Source of the DNA: Gonocerus acuteangulatus
Lineage: Eukaryota > Arthropoda > Insecta > Hemiptera > Coreidae
DNA length: 64,000 nt
Assembly (NCBI GenBank): GCA_946811695.1
Contig: OX328128.1
Location: forward strand, 26,549,201 to 26,613,200
Direction of reading: 5' to 3'
The number at the start of each line of letters is the position of its first letter. The stretch's first letter is position 1. Position numbers and translations under genes: made by a program. Below are positions 43,879 through 55,165 of the stretch, one piece after another. The notes under the pieces were generated by a model. It was not told the origin of the DNA. It saw only the letters and a list, made by a program, of their open reading frames with translations, and made no database searches.

Positions 43879-43917
43879 GCCCTAATGAAGGCTTGAAGTT
43901 CAAGTCGAAACGTCGGC
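43879..43917 (+). ncRNA. hammerhead ribozyme motif, mutated core
   Basis: Plus-strand copy of the 42813-42851 motif: gcc-ctaatga, stem II ggcttg/caagtc, gaaa, cgtc-ggc. The core G5 is A here, which should block cleavage in a canonical hammerhead; one stem II pair becomes G-U. Confidence 0.75.
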
Positions 43918-44039
43918 ACAATAAAACCATTTTTATGATAAAATGTAGTTTTATTAAGTAGCAGTGACCGAACCCCGACAATCCCTACCTTGCATCATCT
44001 ACGGTCAACGATCTCCTCTCAATAATATACCTTACGTTT

Positions 44040-45020
44040 TGTTACTTATCTCAGACGACATCTCGGATAGAGTAGCAATCCATTCTCATGGTTAATCTTC
44101 CAAGTAAATAGGCTACAAAAATCGTACAAACTCCATTCCACTATATTCTTAACAACATCCTACTATTTTATGGATATTAATATTAATTTAGACTATTTTA
44201 CAATTTCAACCAATATGGGTCATTGGCAGTGAAAATAGGCTATAATTTGTTATATATTCTGGACTTCTTTAGATAGTTATTTGTTAATTTTGTTTTTACT
44301 TCATTGATAAAAAAAAAATCTGTGGGCAATAGCAAAGTCATTTTGTGCGAAACAAAATCCCACAAAAAGGGCAAATGCGAATACAAACATAGTACAGTCA
44401 GTTCAGCAAAGCACAAAGATTCGCAAATACACCCGGAGGCAAATGAATATTTTTATTTTTTATTGAAACTCTTCACAGATTTGACTGTAGACAGATGTAA
44501 GAGCTTTACATATGACAGAGTTTTACATATGGATGACGATTTACATATTTACAATGCACATAATTCTTAACGAACAGAAGAAAAAAGAAAAACAGCAGGG
44601 GAAAATAAGTAAATAAACAACGCAATAAAAAATAAAATTAAAAGGCCAAAGTAATTACTCATGAGAGGTTAATTCAATAATTATGTTTTCTATTCAGTCT
44701 ATTAAAATTATTAGTTATTATTTGCATTCAATGAAGGATTTAGTTGTATTTAGAGAATGTCATATTGTCTGATTTCTTTAAAAAATTGTAATGTGTTTTC
44801 TATAAGAGCTCTTATGTTGAAGCAATGTCTAAATGCCATTTTTACGAAAATGTTATTTCCATTTTAATTTGATGACCAATCTAAATAAATGGTCAAGGGA
44901 AGAATCGACATTTTAGTAAACTGTTGAGTCAAATATTTCTGGCATAGTTTTGCAAAAGAAAAAGGTAGTAAAAATATTATTAGAAATGCTCTTCTGAAAA
45001 AAGTTGAAATTGGAGTTCAT
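44040..45020. other. unassigned intronic sequence
   Basis: Nearly 1 kb of AT-rich sequence; the 88-codon plus frame at 44304-44570 has no recognisable domain. Nothing else identified. Confidence 0.5.
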
Positions 45021-45039
45021 CATTCTGTAAACTGGAAGG

Positions 45040-45305
45040 CTCATATCGTCGCTACAAATGCGAAGTATCGAATATGAAAATCACCACTTTTCATAGTGGA
45101 AAAGCATTTATTCATAACTTTTTTTTTGGACAGTCAAATATTCGGCAGATTTGACCTTTTGATAGTGGAATACTTTCCCTTTAATAGAGTGAACTAAGAT
45201 TCAAGAATTTGCCGTACATAAGTCCAGCAGAAATGAGTAAAGATTGAAAATGAAAGATGCATTTTTTCACATTCGATACTTAGCATTTGTATCGACGATA
45301 TGAGT
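45040..45305. mobile_element. MITE, 266 bp, with ~40-bp terminal inverted repeats
   Basis: Left end ctcatatcgtcgctacaaat then gcgaagtatcgaatatgaa; right end cacattcgatacttagcatt then tgtatcgacgatatgag. Related to 34326-34597. Confidence 0.8.
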
Positions 45306-46241
45306 CGTTCATTTCCAAAGTGACCGTTGTCCCCAAAAAATCGAAAATGAGATTTATACATCCCTGGATTCAGAATTTAAAGGGCTATCTGATTGTATGC
45401 TTATTATGTGTGAAACAAATTCCAGTCTTATTCAATTGCTAGTGTAGAAGTTTCAATCTGTTCAAAACTACAGGTTGTCTATTAGGCACTTGCTTTTGCT
45501 AATAACTAAGAATGTATAATATAAATGTCTTAAAACAGATCCGAGGTATTTGTTTTAAAAATTATAATTTAAAACAAAAATCCATGAAGATATTCTGAAA
45601 ATTATATGTTTAAAACGTTTTTCTGGATTTCCCAAAATGTTTGCAAAGTGACTGATGTCCACTTTGCAACTGAACGACTCATATTTTGGCTCCGGTATTT
45701 GAGTAGTCAGCCATCGGGCACGCCAATGTTTCGTCGAAGTCTGCATTATGTTAGTAAAGTTTGTTTTTCAGTATTGGCAAATATTAGTAAATAATTATTA
45801 AACGTTTTGCCACAAACGTGGAACTAGGTTTGATTGTTCCCCTGTCCAATAATACCATAGGTATAGTATAATATACAACTTTTCCATTTGATCGTGTATT
45901 CTTGAATGCTATTGTTGTCGAAGAGTTCATATATATGTTTTTCCAAACATATCCCCGTTTATAAGAGATGCAAATAGAATTCTAAATATAGAGGAAATAC
46001 ACCCCATTGACAGGGGTAGACGAAGGACGGGCAGCAGGAGAATTGAATAGCAGACCCTTTTCATAATCGTTGAACGATGTTTGTAGATGGACTGAAGGTT
46101 ATAGACCCAATGACAGCTCTGTATAGGGGGTGTAGATGGAATAGGGGATCAATGGGAACACTTTTATAGAATGCTATAATAACCACAGGTCTGAGGGAGG
46201 GAGTGAAAAAACACCGAGTCAGGTGTTGGACAGAGATAGCT

Positions 46242-46584
46242 TTATATAGGACAGAACAATGCTACGAATGTCAATGGATTTGTAAACTCTCTCCCCATTC
46301 TGACTACTGAAGTCAATAAAGGAAAGTTGGGCGCCAAAAACAAGCCTTGCGAGGGCGTGCACCAATGTATTTCCAAGACCTTAGCCGAACCTTTAAATAG
46401 TTCTAATAAAATGTAATAAGCATGAGATTTAGCATAGCAGTCGTCGAACTCTTTGCGCTCGGTTTTCCACAAACATGGAAACAGTTCATATATTGTATTA
46501 TTTAAACAATTCAGAAGTATTTTTTTTTCTTTCGACATTCCGAATAAACACTTAACAACGCACGAAACTGAATAGAAAGAGTTA
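46242..46584 (-). other. unrecognised open frame next to the piggyBac element
   Basis: An uninterrupted minus-strand frame of about 114 codons (contains FGMSKEKKILLNCLNNTIYE and FPCLWKTERKEFDDCYAKSH) ending at 46242. No domain recognised, no splice context; may be decayed element sequence. Recorded because of length only. Confidence 0.25.
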
Positions 46585-46585
46585 A

Positions 46586-48354
46586 CGCGTTCACTGCCCA
46601 CGCCCCGGGAGCCGGGGCGAGCTATACCTTCGCCGGGTGCCCTCGCCCCGGCTACCGGGGCCTCCTCCTACCTCCCGTTTTATTGCTCTAGCAAAGGCTG
46701 GACATCTCACAGAAGGGTTTAGATTGCTTCTGGGCATTGCTAAGTAAACAAGTCTTGTCAGAACGTCATTGGTTCCTGAAGAAATTACTTTTTTTCGAAA
46801 ATTTCTTCAAATTTTACGTGAGTGTCCAATAACAATAAATTAAATGTGTAAAACCTTTTTATAATTATACAGTACAGTTAATTATCGTGGAACGTTGTTC
46901 TTTAGATCCTAGAATATCTGGGCGTAGTGGAAAAAACAACAGCGGTCATGGATTTTATTTAAGGTTGTCATTTTTTTTTAATATATTCATAACAAAAAAT
47001 GTTCCTCATAAAATTTATAACAGATCCCGTTGCTTTAATTCTGATTTAATTAAATGAATACTTATTCGTTTTAATGTCGTTTTTTGCATCTTTATAATAT
47101 ATTTCTCAGTTTACTAAAAATCGATTTACGGAAAGTGAAGGTACGTTGACTAGTCGGCCGAAAAGTGTCTCCTACTTTCGGACAGACAAGTCAACGTAGC
47201 GCAACAGAAAATAGTATCTCCTCTCCTGTTCCTTCAGGTACGAAATTATGAGTATTTGTGTCATTAAATTATAAAAATGGAGAAATGAATTTAGAAAAAT
47301 ACTTATAAAATATTCTGATACGATTTTCTGGCATCACCCTAAAAAGGAAAAGTTCAGAAAAAGGTATTTTACTTTTTCTTTATTGAATGTTCAGGAGTCA
47401 TTTTATATTTTTAGAGTAATAAAAACCGCTTTATTTCGATAGTAGAGGAAATCCATGACATAATTTTCAATGCCTCTGATGACGAATTAGATATCGATTT
47501 GTAAATTGGAAATAAAAAAAATTGAGAATGCTCATTTTTCAAGTAATGCTGCTAAAATCACATTTTTAGTACAACGCATTAGAGGGCCTGCCAAATCTAT
47601 GACCCCCTCTATGACTCTATGAGGCTGGCGATAATAGAACACTAGTCGACGGACTGCCTCAACTTTGCCGGAACCTTGTCTGAAAGGTTACAAAGGGTAA
47701 ACAATTAGGAGGAGATGTAAAAACTGATCGGACAAACAGAAAATTAGAGAAAATACGCTGTATTACTGTACTCATTGCTCAAATCAACCAGGACTTAGTT
47801 TAGGTTTCTGCTGTAGGGAATTTCGTAACTATAAGTAAGAATTGTTAGTATAAGTATAGGAATCAATAATTCGAATAGTATGTTAGTTAGTAAGATATTA
47901 GGAGCAGAAGGTAGATAATGAATAATAGTTATAGGTTTCACTAATAAATTAGGAAAATTGAAAATAAATAAAATAAAATAATAATGCAAAATAAATAACA
48001 CCTACATCGCGTGTTTATTTATACAATAAAAGCATATTATATTAGCTTGGGCATAAGTATAATATCACTCTATTGGTATTTCTACAATAGATTTCCCAAT
48101 AAATACAATGATACGAACCATTTCATGTAACCCTGTGAGACTAGAGTTGGTGCCCACGCCCCGGCTACCGGGGTGAGACTTCGCACGGTGCCTCGCCCGG
48201 GCTCCCGGGGTGTGCTTCAAACCGGATGTTAGCGTCATTAGAAGTGCATTTCAACTCATTATAGTTGATAATATTAGCTATTTATTAATGAAAATAAGAA
48301 AAAAAGTAGTTGGCTTCTGAGGAAGTTTTAAAATTTTGATGGGCAGTGAATGTG
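46586..48354 (+). mobile_element. piggyBac-family DNA transposon, decayed, 1769 bp
   Basis: TTAA at 46582-46585 and 48355-48358. Terminal inverted repeats cgcgttcactgccca and tgggcagtgaatgtg match at 13 of 15 positions. GC-rich subterminal repeats follow at both ends (ccccgggagccgggg and ccccggctaccgggg at 46601-46665; inverse order at 48153-48212). The interior keeps fragments of a transposase but no open frame. Confidence 0.85.
47756..47838 (+). pseudogene. piggyBac transposase C-terminal cysteine-rich remnant
   Basis: Reads YYCTHCSNQPGLSLGFCCRE, then FRNYK and a stop. The CxxC...CxxxFxxY pattern resembles the C-terminal zinc-binding domain of piggyBac transposases. Further upstream, 47440-47503 reads EEIHDIIFNASDDELDIDL, like the acidic N-terminal part, but out of continuous frame. 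Confidence 0.6.
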
Positions 48355-48629
48355 TTAACTGATAAGTAATAGAGAATCAGTAACAGGTGGTCAAAAATCA
48401 CCAGTCAACCCAGATCCCAGTTGGTGCCGAGGCTTCACAATAAAGCCAACCAGTTGGTTCCTTCAGACAATCATGTCAACATTCCAACCGCAAGCCGTTT
48501 TTTAGCAAGACAGATTTTACAGAAGCCTAACATTTTGGTTTGGGCAAGCATGTAGTATAAATAATCAATCAGGCAGGAGAGATTTCTGGCCATGTAGAGA
48601 CCTCAAAAGAAATCACTTCTTTCCCTTAT

Positions 48630-48750
48630 TACCGCAAGGATGAAGACTTGAATCTCAAATCGAAACTTGGGCAAATATAACACATATTTTTACATATAAA
48701 AAAGTAGGTTTTACTAACCTTACCGACCGAATCCCGACAAGGTCGGAAAA
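48630..48750 (+). mobile_element. Penelope-like terminal fragment with degenerate hammerhead motif
   Basis: ggatgaagacttgaatctca then aatcgaaacttgggc keeps the hammerhead layout with lost core bases. It is followed after about 80 bp by gaccgaatcccgacaaggtc, the PLE terminal motif. Confidence 0.5.
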
Positions 48751-49428
48751 TAAGAATTGGATAAGCAGCTATTTTCCCTCTTCCCAGTGTCAAGATATCC
48801 TCCACTTCACTCAATGATCATGGTCCTTCATCCTATATAATTCGGGACCACGTTGATAAATAATATTCGCTTGCGATGACCTATATTTACTTTTTAAGGC
48901 ACAGTAGTGAAACCTAGTTTATGGAGTATAAAACATGTTATTTGGCTTGAAGGACCTTCCGAGGATAAAGCACCCCGTTAAATTACAATAACCAAGCCCA
49001 TAGGGGTTTGAGTGATTAAAGCAGAGGCTTATCTCTCAGGAACAGCCTACCCGTTACTCAGCCATGGCCTTCACCTCCTTTACCACATGTTGGTTCATCA
49101 TCTAACCAACTCAATACTCCAAGCTTGGGTAGATAAAAAGATAATAATACTTAACCAAAATAAATATCCTTAAAAAAAGTAAAGAATAGTATGCACAGTA
49201 GATAGGACGATCTCCACCAGGGGATATGCTTAACCCATTGGTGGACAAATAAAATCCAAGTCTGCGCATCCGAAGAATACAGCAGAAAAATCTAGCTTAA
49301 ATTACTTCTTCCAGGAGGCAAATGTTTAAAGATCCAAATGAGTTAGTTTCCATTTTGATATTTGGCTGTTCCTCTACGTGCGCCAAGACTTGCTTTCATC
49401 TAAGCATAACGCTGAAGAAGAATATATA

Positions 49429-49775
49429 CAGTAGACTCTCCTTATCCGGCGTTCTGTTATCCGTCGCTCTTCGAGAGGAATGAGTGACGGCTGTCGGAAC
49501 TCGCCGGAGCCTGACAGGCTCGAGGGTTCGCCTGATTTTAGCCACTGTAGTTCGAACATTCATCGTGAGTGGAGTGCAAGTTTTGAAAGAAATTATAATA
49601 ATATGTACGAGTTTAAATATACAATATTAAAAATGGTACATATTATTATATCCTAAAATAATAAGGTTTTTCAAATACATAAGTGAGCGCTTCTAACTGA
49701 ATTCTCTAATCCGGAACTTTCTCTAATCAAACTGTACCTCGGTCCCGACGACGCCGGATTAGGGAGAGTCAACTG
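49429..49775. mobile_element. pogo/Tigger-like MITE, 347 bp
   Basis: Left end cagtagactctccttatccg and right end, inverted, cagttgactctccctaatcc, both continuing into ggcg. TA precedes the left end; the right TA is lost. The CAGTNGACTCTCC type end is characteristic of pogo/Tigger elements. A single-ended copy lies at 32050. Confidence 0.75.
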
Positions 49776-50639
49776 ACTCTGAAAGTGTTCCGCGCTAATA
49801 AATAATTGTGAATAAAAAAATTCAGCCAAAGGATTTAAAAAGAAATGACCGTGAGTGTTATAACCCAAGGATTATGTATATAAAATGCTTCAACATACTA
49901 AGTCACTCTTTAGTTAAGTTTAGACTGTAATAACGATCTGCTTTGTAAGAATCAATAAACATGAAATTTTGAATAATTATGAGTTTTTTAATTGACATTT
50001 TAGAGCAAACCTACCTTGGGTAGAAATATGCTTATTATGCGGAAAACTAATATCTACGCTACAATACACCCTACCTACCTAGAGGACAATCCTGCATCAC
50101 ATACTTACAGCCTCTCAGAGTCGATCAATCATAGTCTAACAAAAGTCAGGTAGATTGTCAAAGGTTCAAGTTTCAGCACCTCTGGTTTACATTATCGTAT
50201 AAAACATTCCTTAGACCATCGAGTTACGACCCAATGTAAACTAAATCACGATGAATAATGCTTCAAGTTTCCAGTAGACGGAGATATAGGCTAATTTAGA
50301 GAGCGACCTTCCCGAGGATGAGTGACGTCATACATAGAGGTATGTGGGGCTAGTGTACAAGGCTACCTCGATGACAGGAGCGGTATATCGATTCTACATT
50401 CTCAGAATCGCTGGTGACTGACCCGCTCTTTTATAAGATTCGTTCAACTCGTTAACACAATTCCGGATACTTTGAGATCTCGTCAGGAGACGGGGGAGAA
50501 ATTCCAATGAATGAGTAGATTTGAACAAAATAAAATAGATTAGTTTCTGCTTATATAAGTTTTATGCGTATAATGGCGCCTCATGTCTTACTTTTCAAGA
50601 TTTCACTTATGTAGGTGTTTACATTTTTCACGTATTAAT

Positions 50640-50730
50640 TATTTATATTCCAAATTACACTAGGGATAAGATCGTTATGGAAACGCGATAAGATGACGGA
50701 GTTCCTTCGAGTTGGACTTTCTTAGTAATT
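50640..50730 (+). repeat. dispersed repeat fragment (gagt-tgg family)
   Basis: ataagatcgttatggaaacg then gataagatgacggagttcct matches the core of 27530-27760 and 41235-41460. Confidence 0.55.
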
Positions 50731-51639
50731 CTTGAGGCTGTGGATAGCTGAGTTCTTGATGGTATCCTCCTCGTGGGGAGAGGAGACACCCCACCGAGGA
50801 TCGATCCTTGCGATTGTGTCGATGTGCGTACTATCGATGTATATCCAGAGAGGAAATTAAATGAGCGGTTTCCCCTCTTCCTTCCTCCCAATCAAGGCGC
50901 AGGTTACTCTCCGTTCCCATCCTGTCTATCTAGGTTGCGAAGGTACTATCAGAACCAGAAGTGCCTCTCACAGGAACCTTCAAGGTCATGTTAGTGTTTC
51001 TCAGGAAAACTTATGTATGTCCTTTGGGTGATTTTTTTTTTTTTTTTTTTCTTCATCGTCAATCTTTCAGATGTCAGCTTTCATGAAGTTCGTTATAATA
51101 TTTTATTATAATAAAATGAAGAAAGCATTCATTAATCATTGAGATCACATTTAGTTAAATTACACGGGTCTGCACAAAAGTGTTTTTGATCAGTTTGTTG
51201 TAAGAAACCTTGAGAAATGACCGCCATTTGTACGTCGCGTAGAGTGTTCTTGCAAAATTCGAGTGATGAGAACATAAAAGCGTCCTCATTTAAAAAATGA
51301 TCAACCCGCAAAAATAGCAAAGCGGAAACCGAATAAAGCGTATTTGTTCAGCGCTCAGATTTATAATTCTGAAAACCAGCCAAATCGGATCAGAAGAAGT
51401 GATGTGCGGGGACTTTACCCTGAATGTTATCGGTTTGGTGCAAAATTTATGCAGGTTTTGAATGTTCATTTTGTTTAGGCAAGTATTTGCCAAGCAAACG
51501 AAGATAAGGTCTAGTTAATGAATTATAAATAATGGTTATTAATGTTGTTTTCCCTTAAAATTTAGTTTAGTTTGTGTTATCTCTATGAGTACAGAAATTA
51601 AATTTTAAAAAATCGACACGGTCTAAGTGCCCCTCAAAC

Positions 51640-51905
51640 GGCGCGTAACAGTGGCGATGGTGCCAAAAATTTCGTCTTAGTGATTTTGATCTCGACAATA
51701 AGGTAAGTCAACCAACGGAGGGTTACGGTAGAAAAAAAAAACGCTTGCAAAACTACTCGTTACATTGCGAGCGAAGTTGGTGTTGCACATTCAACAATTG
51801 GTCGCCATCTGGAACGAATTGGTCCTATAAAAACCTGCATTATGTTTGCACAAACCCAACGTTATCCCTACGTCCAGGCTGACTTCGCGATAGACCGATA
51901 ATAGT
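51640..51905 (+). pseudogene. mariner-like transposase N-terminal fragment
   Basis: Reads CQKFRLSDFDLDNK, then after a frame change CKTTRYIASEVGVAHSTIGR and HLERIGPIKT. W/C-xxFRxxDFDxxDK and the helix-turn-helix IAxExGVxHSTIxRHLxRIG are typical of mariner transposases. The catalytic domain is absent and stops follow. Confidence 0.75.
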
Positions 51906-52350
51906 CTATGGACCATAATAAAGAGGAGAGAACCTGTTTGATAATTTCATTCAAATATATTTTGAATAAACCTTTTGTCTAAAATTTATCTCGCTGAAAA
52001 TGTGTTTTTTTCTGCAGCTCCTAAGGACAGAATTAGGTTTTTAAGGTTAGTTTTCTAGAAGTGTCTTTCATAATCCTAAAATTCTAGATGAATCATTATA
52101 CCTGACATCAAGTTATTAAATGATGTTCATTTGGGGTGAGATATTTATGCATACATACATATGTCCAGGGCTGGCCTAATCCCAGAGAGTACTGTTATGT
52201 AGAATATCCTTCGTGGGAATGCTAACGGAGTGTTAGGGTAATCGGCCTCGGATATCCTTAATGAAGAATTAGCCGGCAGGTTCCGTTCTACAGAACCTCT
52301 TCCGGCTTGTTCCCAATCGGCCTGTGTTAGTATTGGAGCATTTAATAACA

Positions 52351-52879
52351 CAGGCACACAACAACAAAAAAAGTGGTCTTTTCCAAAGACACCATACATA
52401 TATTCTTATGTATTCGACACGCTGAATCCGAATCCGGAGCCCACCCTAGCACGTCACCTTTAAGAGCATTTAAAGGTCATATTTAGTATGAAATCGTTTA
52501 AGAAGAAATAACTGGAACTTGGTTTTCAGGGTCGATGAATTCGAATCCTGTCTTTTTCACCCCATCGGCGCAAAATCAAGTTCATTTCAATTTTGACTGC
52601 AGATTCAATTCTTGCAGAATAAACAAATTTGTCCTTGAAATGACCTTGATTTTGCGCTAATGTGCTGAAACAGACCTCGGATTCGAATTCAGCGCCCTTC
52701 AAAACCATGGAAGCTCTAGTTATTTCTTCGTTAACGACTTCATATGAAATTTGACCTTCAAAAGCTCTTAAACCTGCCTTGCTGGGGTGAAACGGACTAC
52801 TGAGTCGGATTCAGCGTGTCGAAATACATACTAATATATGTATGGCGTCTTTCGAACTTTGTGTGTGTGTGTGTGCCTG
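52351..52879. repeat. fold-back element, 529 bp
   Basis: The whole unit is a palindrome: ends caggcacaca and tgtgtgcctg; inner arms ccatacatatattc and tatgtattcgacacgctgaa with their inverses at 52806-52850. The arms meet near 52615. One arm of the same family is present, split, at 23605-24620. Confidence 0.8.
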
Positions 52880-53009
52880 AAAATAGCCGTAGGAACAAAA
52901 TAACTTTTTACTAATGAATCAAAAATCTCTTAAGTTCCAGGTGTTACATAGACTTACCTGTGTTGGACTCATTGCTAGGTTCCACAAAGTCACTAAATTT
53001 TCACTTTGG

Positions 53010-53870
53010 CCTAGTTTATACGATATTAGTACTCGTACCTAGGTGAAAACGGGTTCTTTATGAGTGAGAAGTGCTAAGTATTAGTAAACGCAGCAAGAAC
53101 AAGTGAATAGGAATTTCTACTATTAAATAAGCGACTTCTAAGCTCTCGATCGCCATTCTACTAAGCAGTTGCCCCTTGTACAGGTCGTGTAAGCAATACA
53201 ACAATAGTTTAGCGACAATGTAGTTCCTGGGCTGTACTGAACGCACTGGCTCACTACTTGTGGAGGAGTAATTGTCAATCGTAACCAGGCAGGCCTAGTT
53301 CGTCAGTACTTGCCACTGTCAGTAGAATAATTAGCGTACGGATCCCTCCCTCTCGCCCCCTGGTACCAGGGGATAGGGGAACCGTAGGAGAGTTCGTTTT
53401 CCGGGCCTACGACCATTCAAGGCCTTGAGGGACTTAGTCCGAAAATTGTACTACGGGCGGGTTGTGGCCGGGGCCCTTCAGGCTTCACTGGTTACAGACG
53501 TGTGGCGTGGGTTAGAAGCTCCGGGCAGCTTTCCCAGCTTTGGTCCCAGGTTTCTGGCGAGTAATTGACTCGAGGTAGAAGCTAGAGCAATAGGCATCCT
53601 TTTCTGGGGATGCGTCCGCCAGCTTGCGGCATACGAGGGAGGCCTATGTGCGGGGACTTGCGGGCATCCGCATCTTTGTGTCGGCTAGATAAGTGAGAGA
53701 AGAATTGAGGTCAATAGGCACAGGTTCGTCTCTCAAGTACAGACAGGATAATGACAGTGGTAAGTACTGACGCATTTGTACTCCAACGGCTGAACGAATA
53801 CTTGTCAGAAATCTAGATAAGTAAAAGGGAGACGCACTAATGACTGGTACTAAGCCCGTATAAACTAGGC
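53010..53870. mobile_element. nested inverted-repeat element with GC-rich core
   Basis: Outer arms cctagtttatacgatattag (53010) and the inverse of cgtataaactagg (53857-53869). Inner arms cgtcagtacttgccactgtc (53301-53320) and gacagtggtaagtactgacg (53753-53772). The interior, 53330-53700, is clearly GC-richer than the rest of the window. No transposase recognised. Confidence 0.6.
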
Positions 53871-53875
53871 ATAAA

Positions 53876-54018
53876 CACTTTCAGACCCGGCGTGGCATAT
53901 ACGTCAGAGAGATGTGTTCAGCGAGCCCGTCGTCGTGGCTTATGCGTCGGCAGATAGCCTGCCTTTCTTTCTATCCCCACTACTCCGGGCCTTGTCCTAT
54001 AACCTTCGTATTTTGGGA
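53876..54018 (-). mobile_element. truncated piggyBac-type MITE (family 15383-15772)
   Basis: cactttcagacccggcgtgg, agagagatgtgtt and cagatagcctgcctttcttt then ctatccccactactccgggc match the inverse of 15383-15772 over about 140 bp. The other end is missing. Confidence 0.7.
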
Positions 54019-55039
54019 TCTGAGAGAATGAGCGAACTTTCTGCAACTTATTTTATTATAATTATTTTTTTTTTTATTTTGAGAGAGAGAATATGGTGGT
54101 TATCGGTGATTACTTTGTCGGATTTATTGAGAATAAATTATAGATAAATATAATTACATATACATATTTTCCATTTTGTACACCGATGTGTTAACAAACG
54201 GAATCGATCTTGTAATCTCTAACCACTTTGAGATTTCAAGACTCCTACTATTGCTACAAATAGCACAGAAGTGTTAGTGAACACTACAGGCTGATCGATC
54301 TGTTGTTATCGTCCGTTTGACTAGGATTTACCGGGTTACTATGAATACACTATTTATTACCAAACATCGTTGAAGAACCTCTATTCAATGGATATATTGA
54401 ATATTAATAAATTTTAGGTTTACAGACTAAGGGAAATTCTATATCCTAACAAGGAGATATATCTGCACACCAGGATTATGCATATTTACCTCTAAACCAT
54501 TTTGTCTGAATACATTTTAAAGTATTTGGTCCGTTGTTAAGTGCTCCATTTGTTCCAGTATTTAAGAACCATAACTAATTACAAACGGACGGCAACAATT
54601 CAACAGGTAGCACGGAAACCTATTCAAGGCTAATTAGGATTGAATTATTCATTATATTTAAATATTAATTGAACTGGTTGTTGTGCACGTATTCTTCATG
54701 ATAGGAATCAATTAACCTCCGACATTATTTTTTCATGTTTTCTTACTTTTTTATTTTAAAACGTCTGACTAGCAGGAACAGCGGTAGTTAAGCGTGTTTC
54801 CGATCGTATCCCTAGTGCCATTTGGAAAACTTAGAATAGAACCAGTTATTACTTAGTTTTGATATTTAGTAAACAATTTAACCCCCCTCCCCCTCCACCC
54901 TGTGAGAGTTCCCGCTATTAAAAAAAATGGATTTACTACTTATCTTGTTTTAATGAACAAAATATTTAAATTTTAACTTCCATTATAATTAACTCAGAAT
55001 TTTAGGACGGGCTATCTTTAGGTCACCAATGTTTTCTAG

Positions 55040-55165
55040 CCAGGATAGGGGTCATCCTTTTTTCCAAAGAAAAGCCACCACCCCTACTGGGAATCGAATC
55101 CACGACCCTTGGCACGGAGTGTTAAGTGCTCACGCCTTAGCACTCACGGCCACCTGGCCTCCGTG
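55040..55165 (-). mobile_element. tRNA-derived SINE, family C
   Basis: The minus strand reads ggaggccaggtggccgtgag (A box side), gtgagcacttaacactccgt (long variable arm) and gtggattcgattcccag (B box). Resembles a Ser/Leu-type tRNA. Related fragments at 34615 and 39440. Confidence 0.65.

Larger units (their letters stand above)
42739..44022 (+). mobile_element. Penelope-like retroelement with two inverted halves
   Basis: Flanked by the exact 13-bp duplication TAATATACCTTAC (42726-42738 and 44023-44035). The left 300 bp is a truncated minus-strand copy and the right 960 bp a plus-strand copy. Their inner ends meet near 43037-43057 between near-perfect 68-bp arms, and outer ends carry gtcggggttcggtcactgct and its inverse. 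The plus copy holds the GIY-YIG frame and 3' region; both halves carry a hammerhead motif. The reverse transcriptase is missing, so the insertion is dead. Confidence 0.85.
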
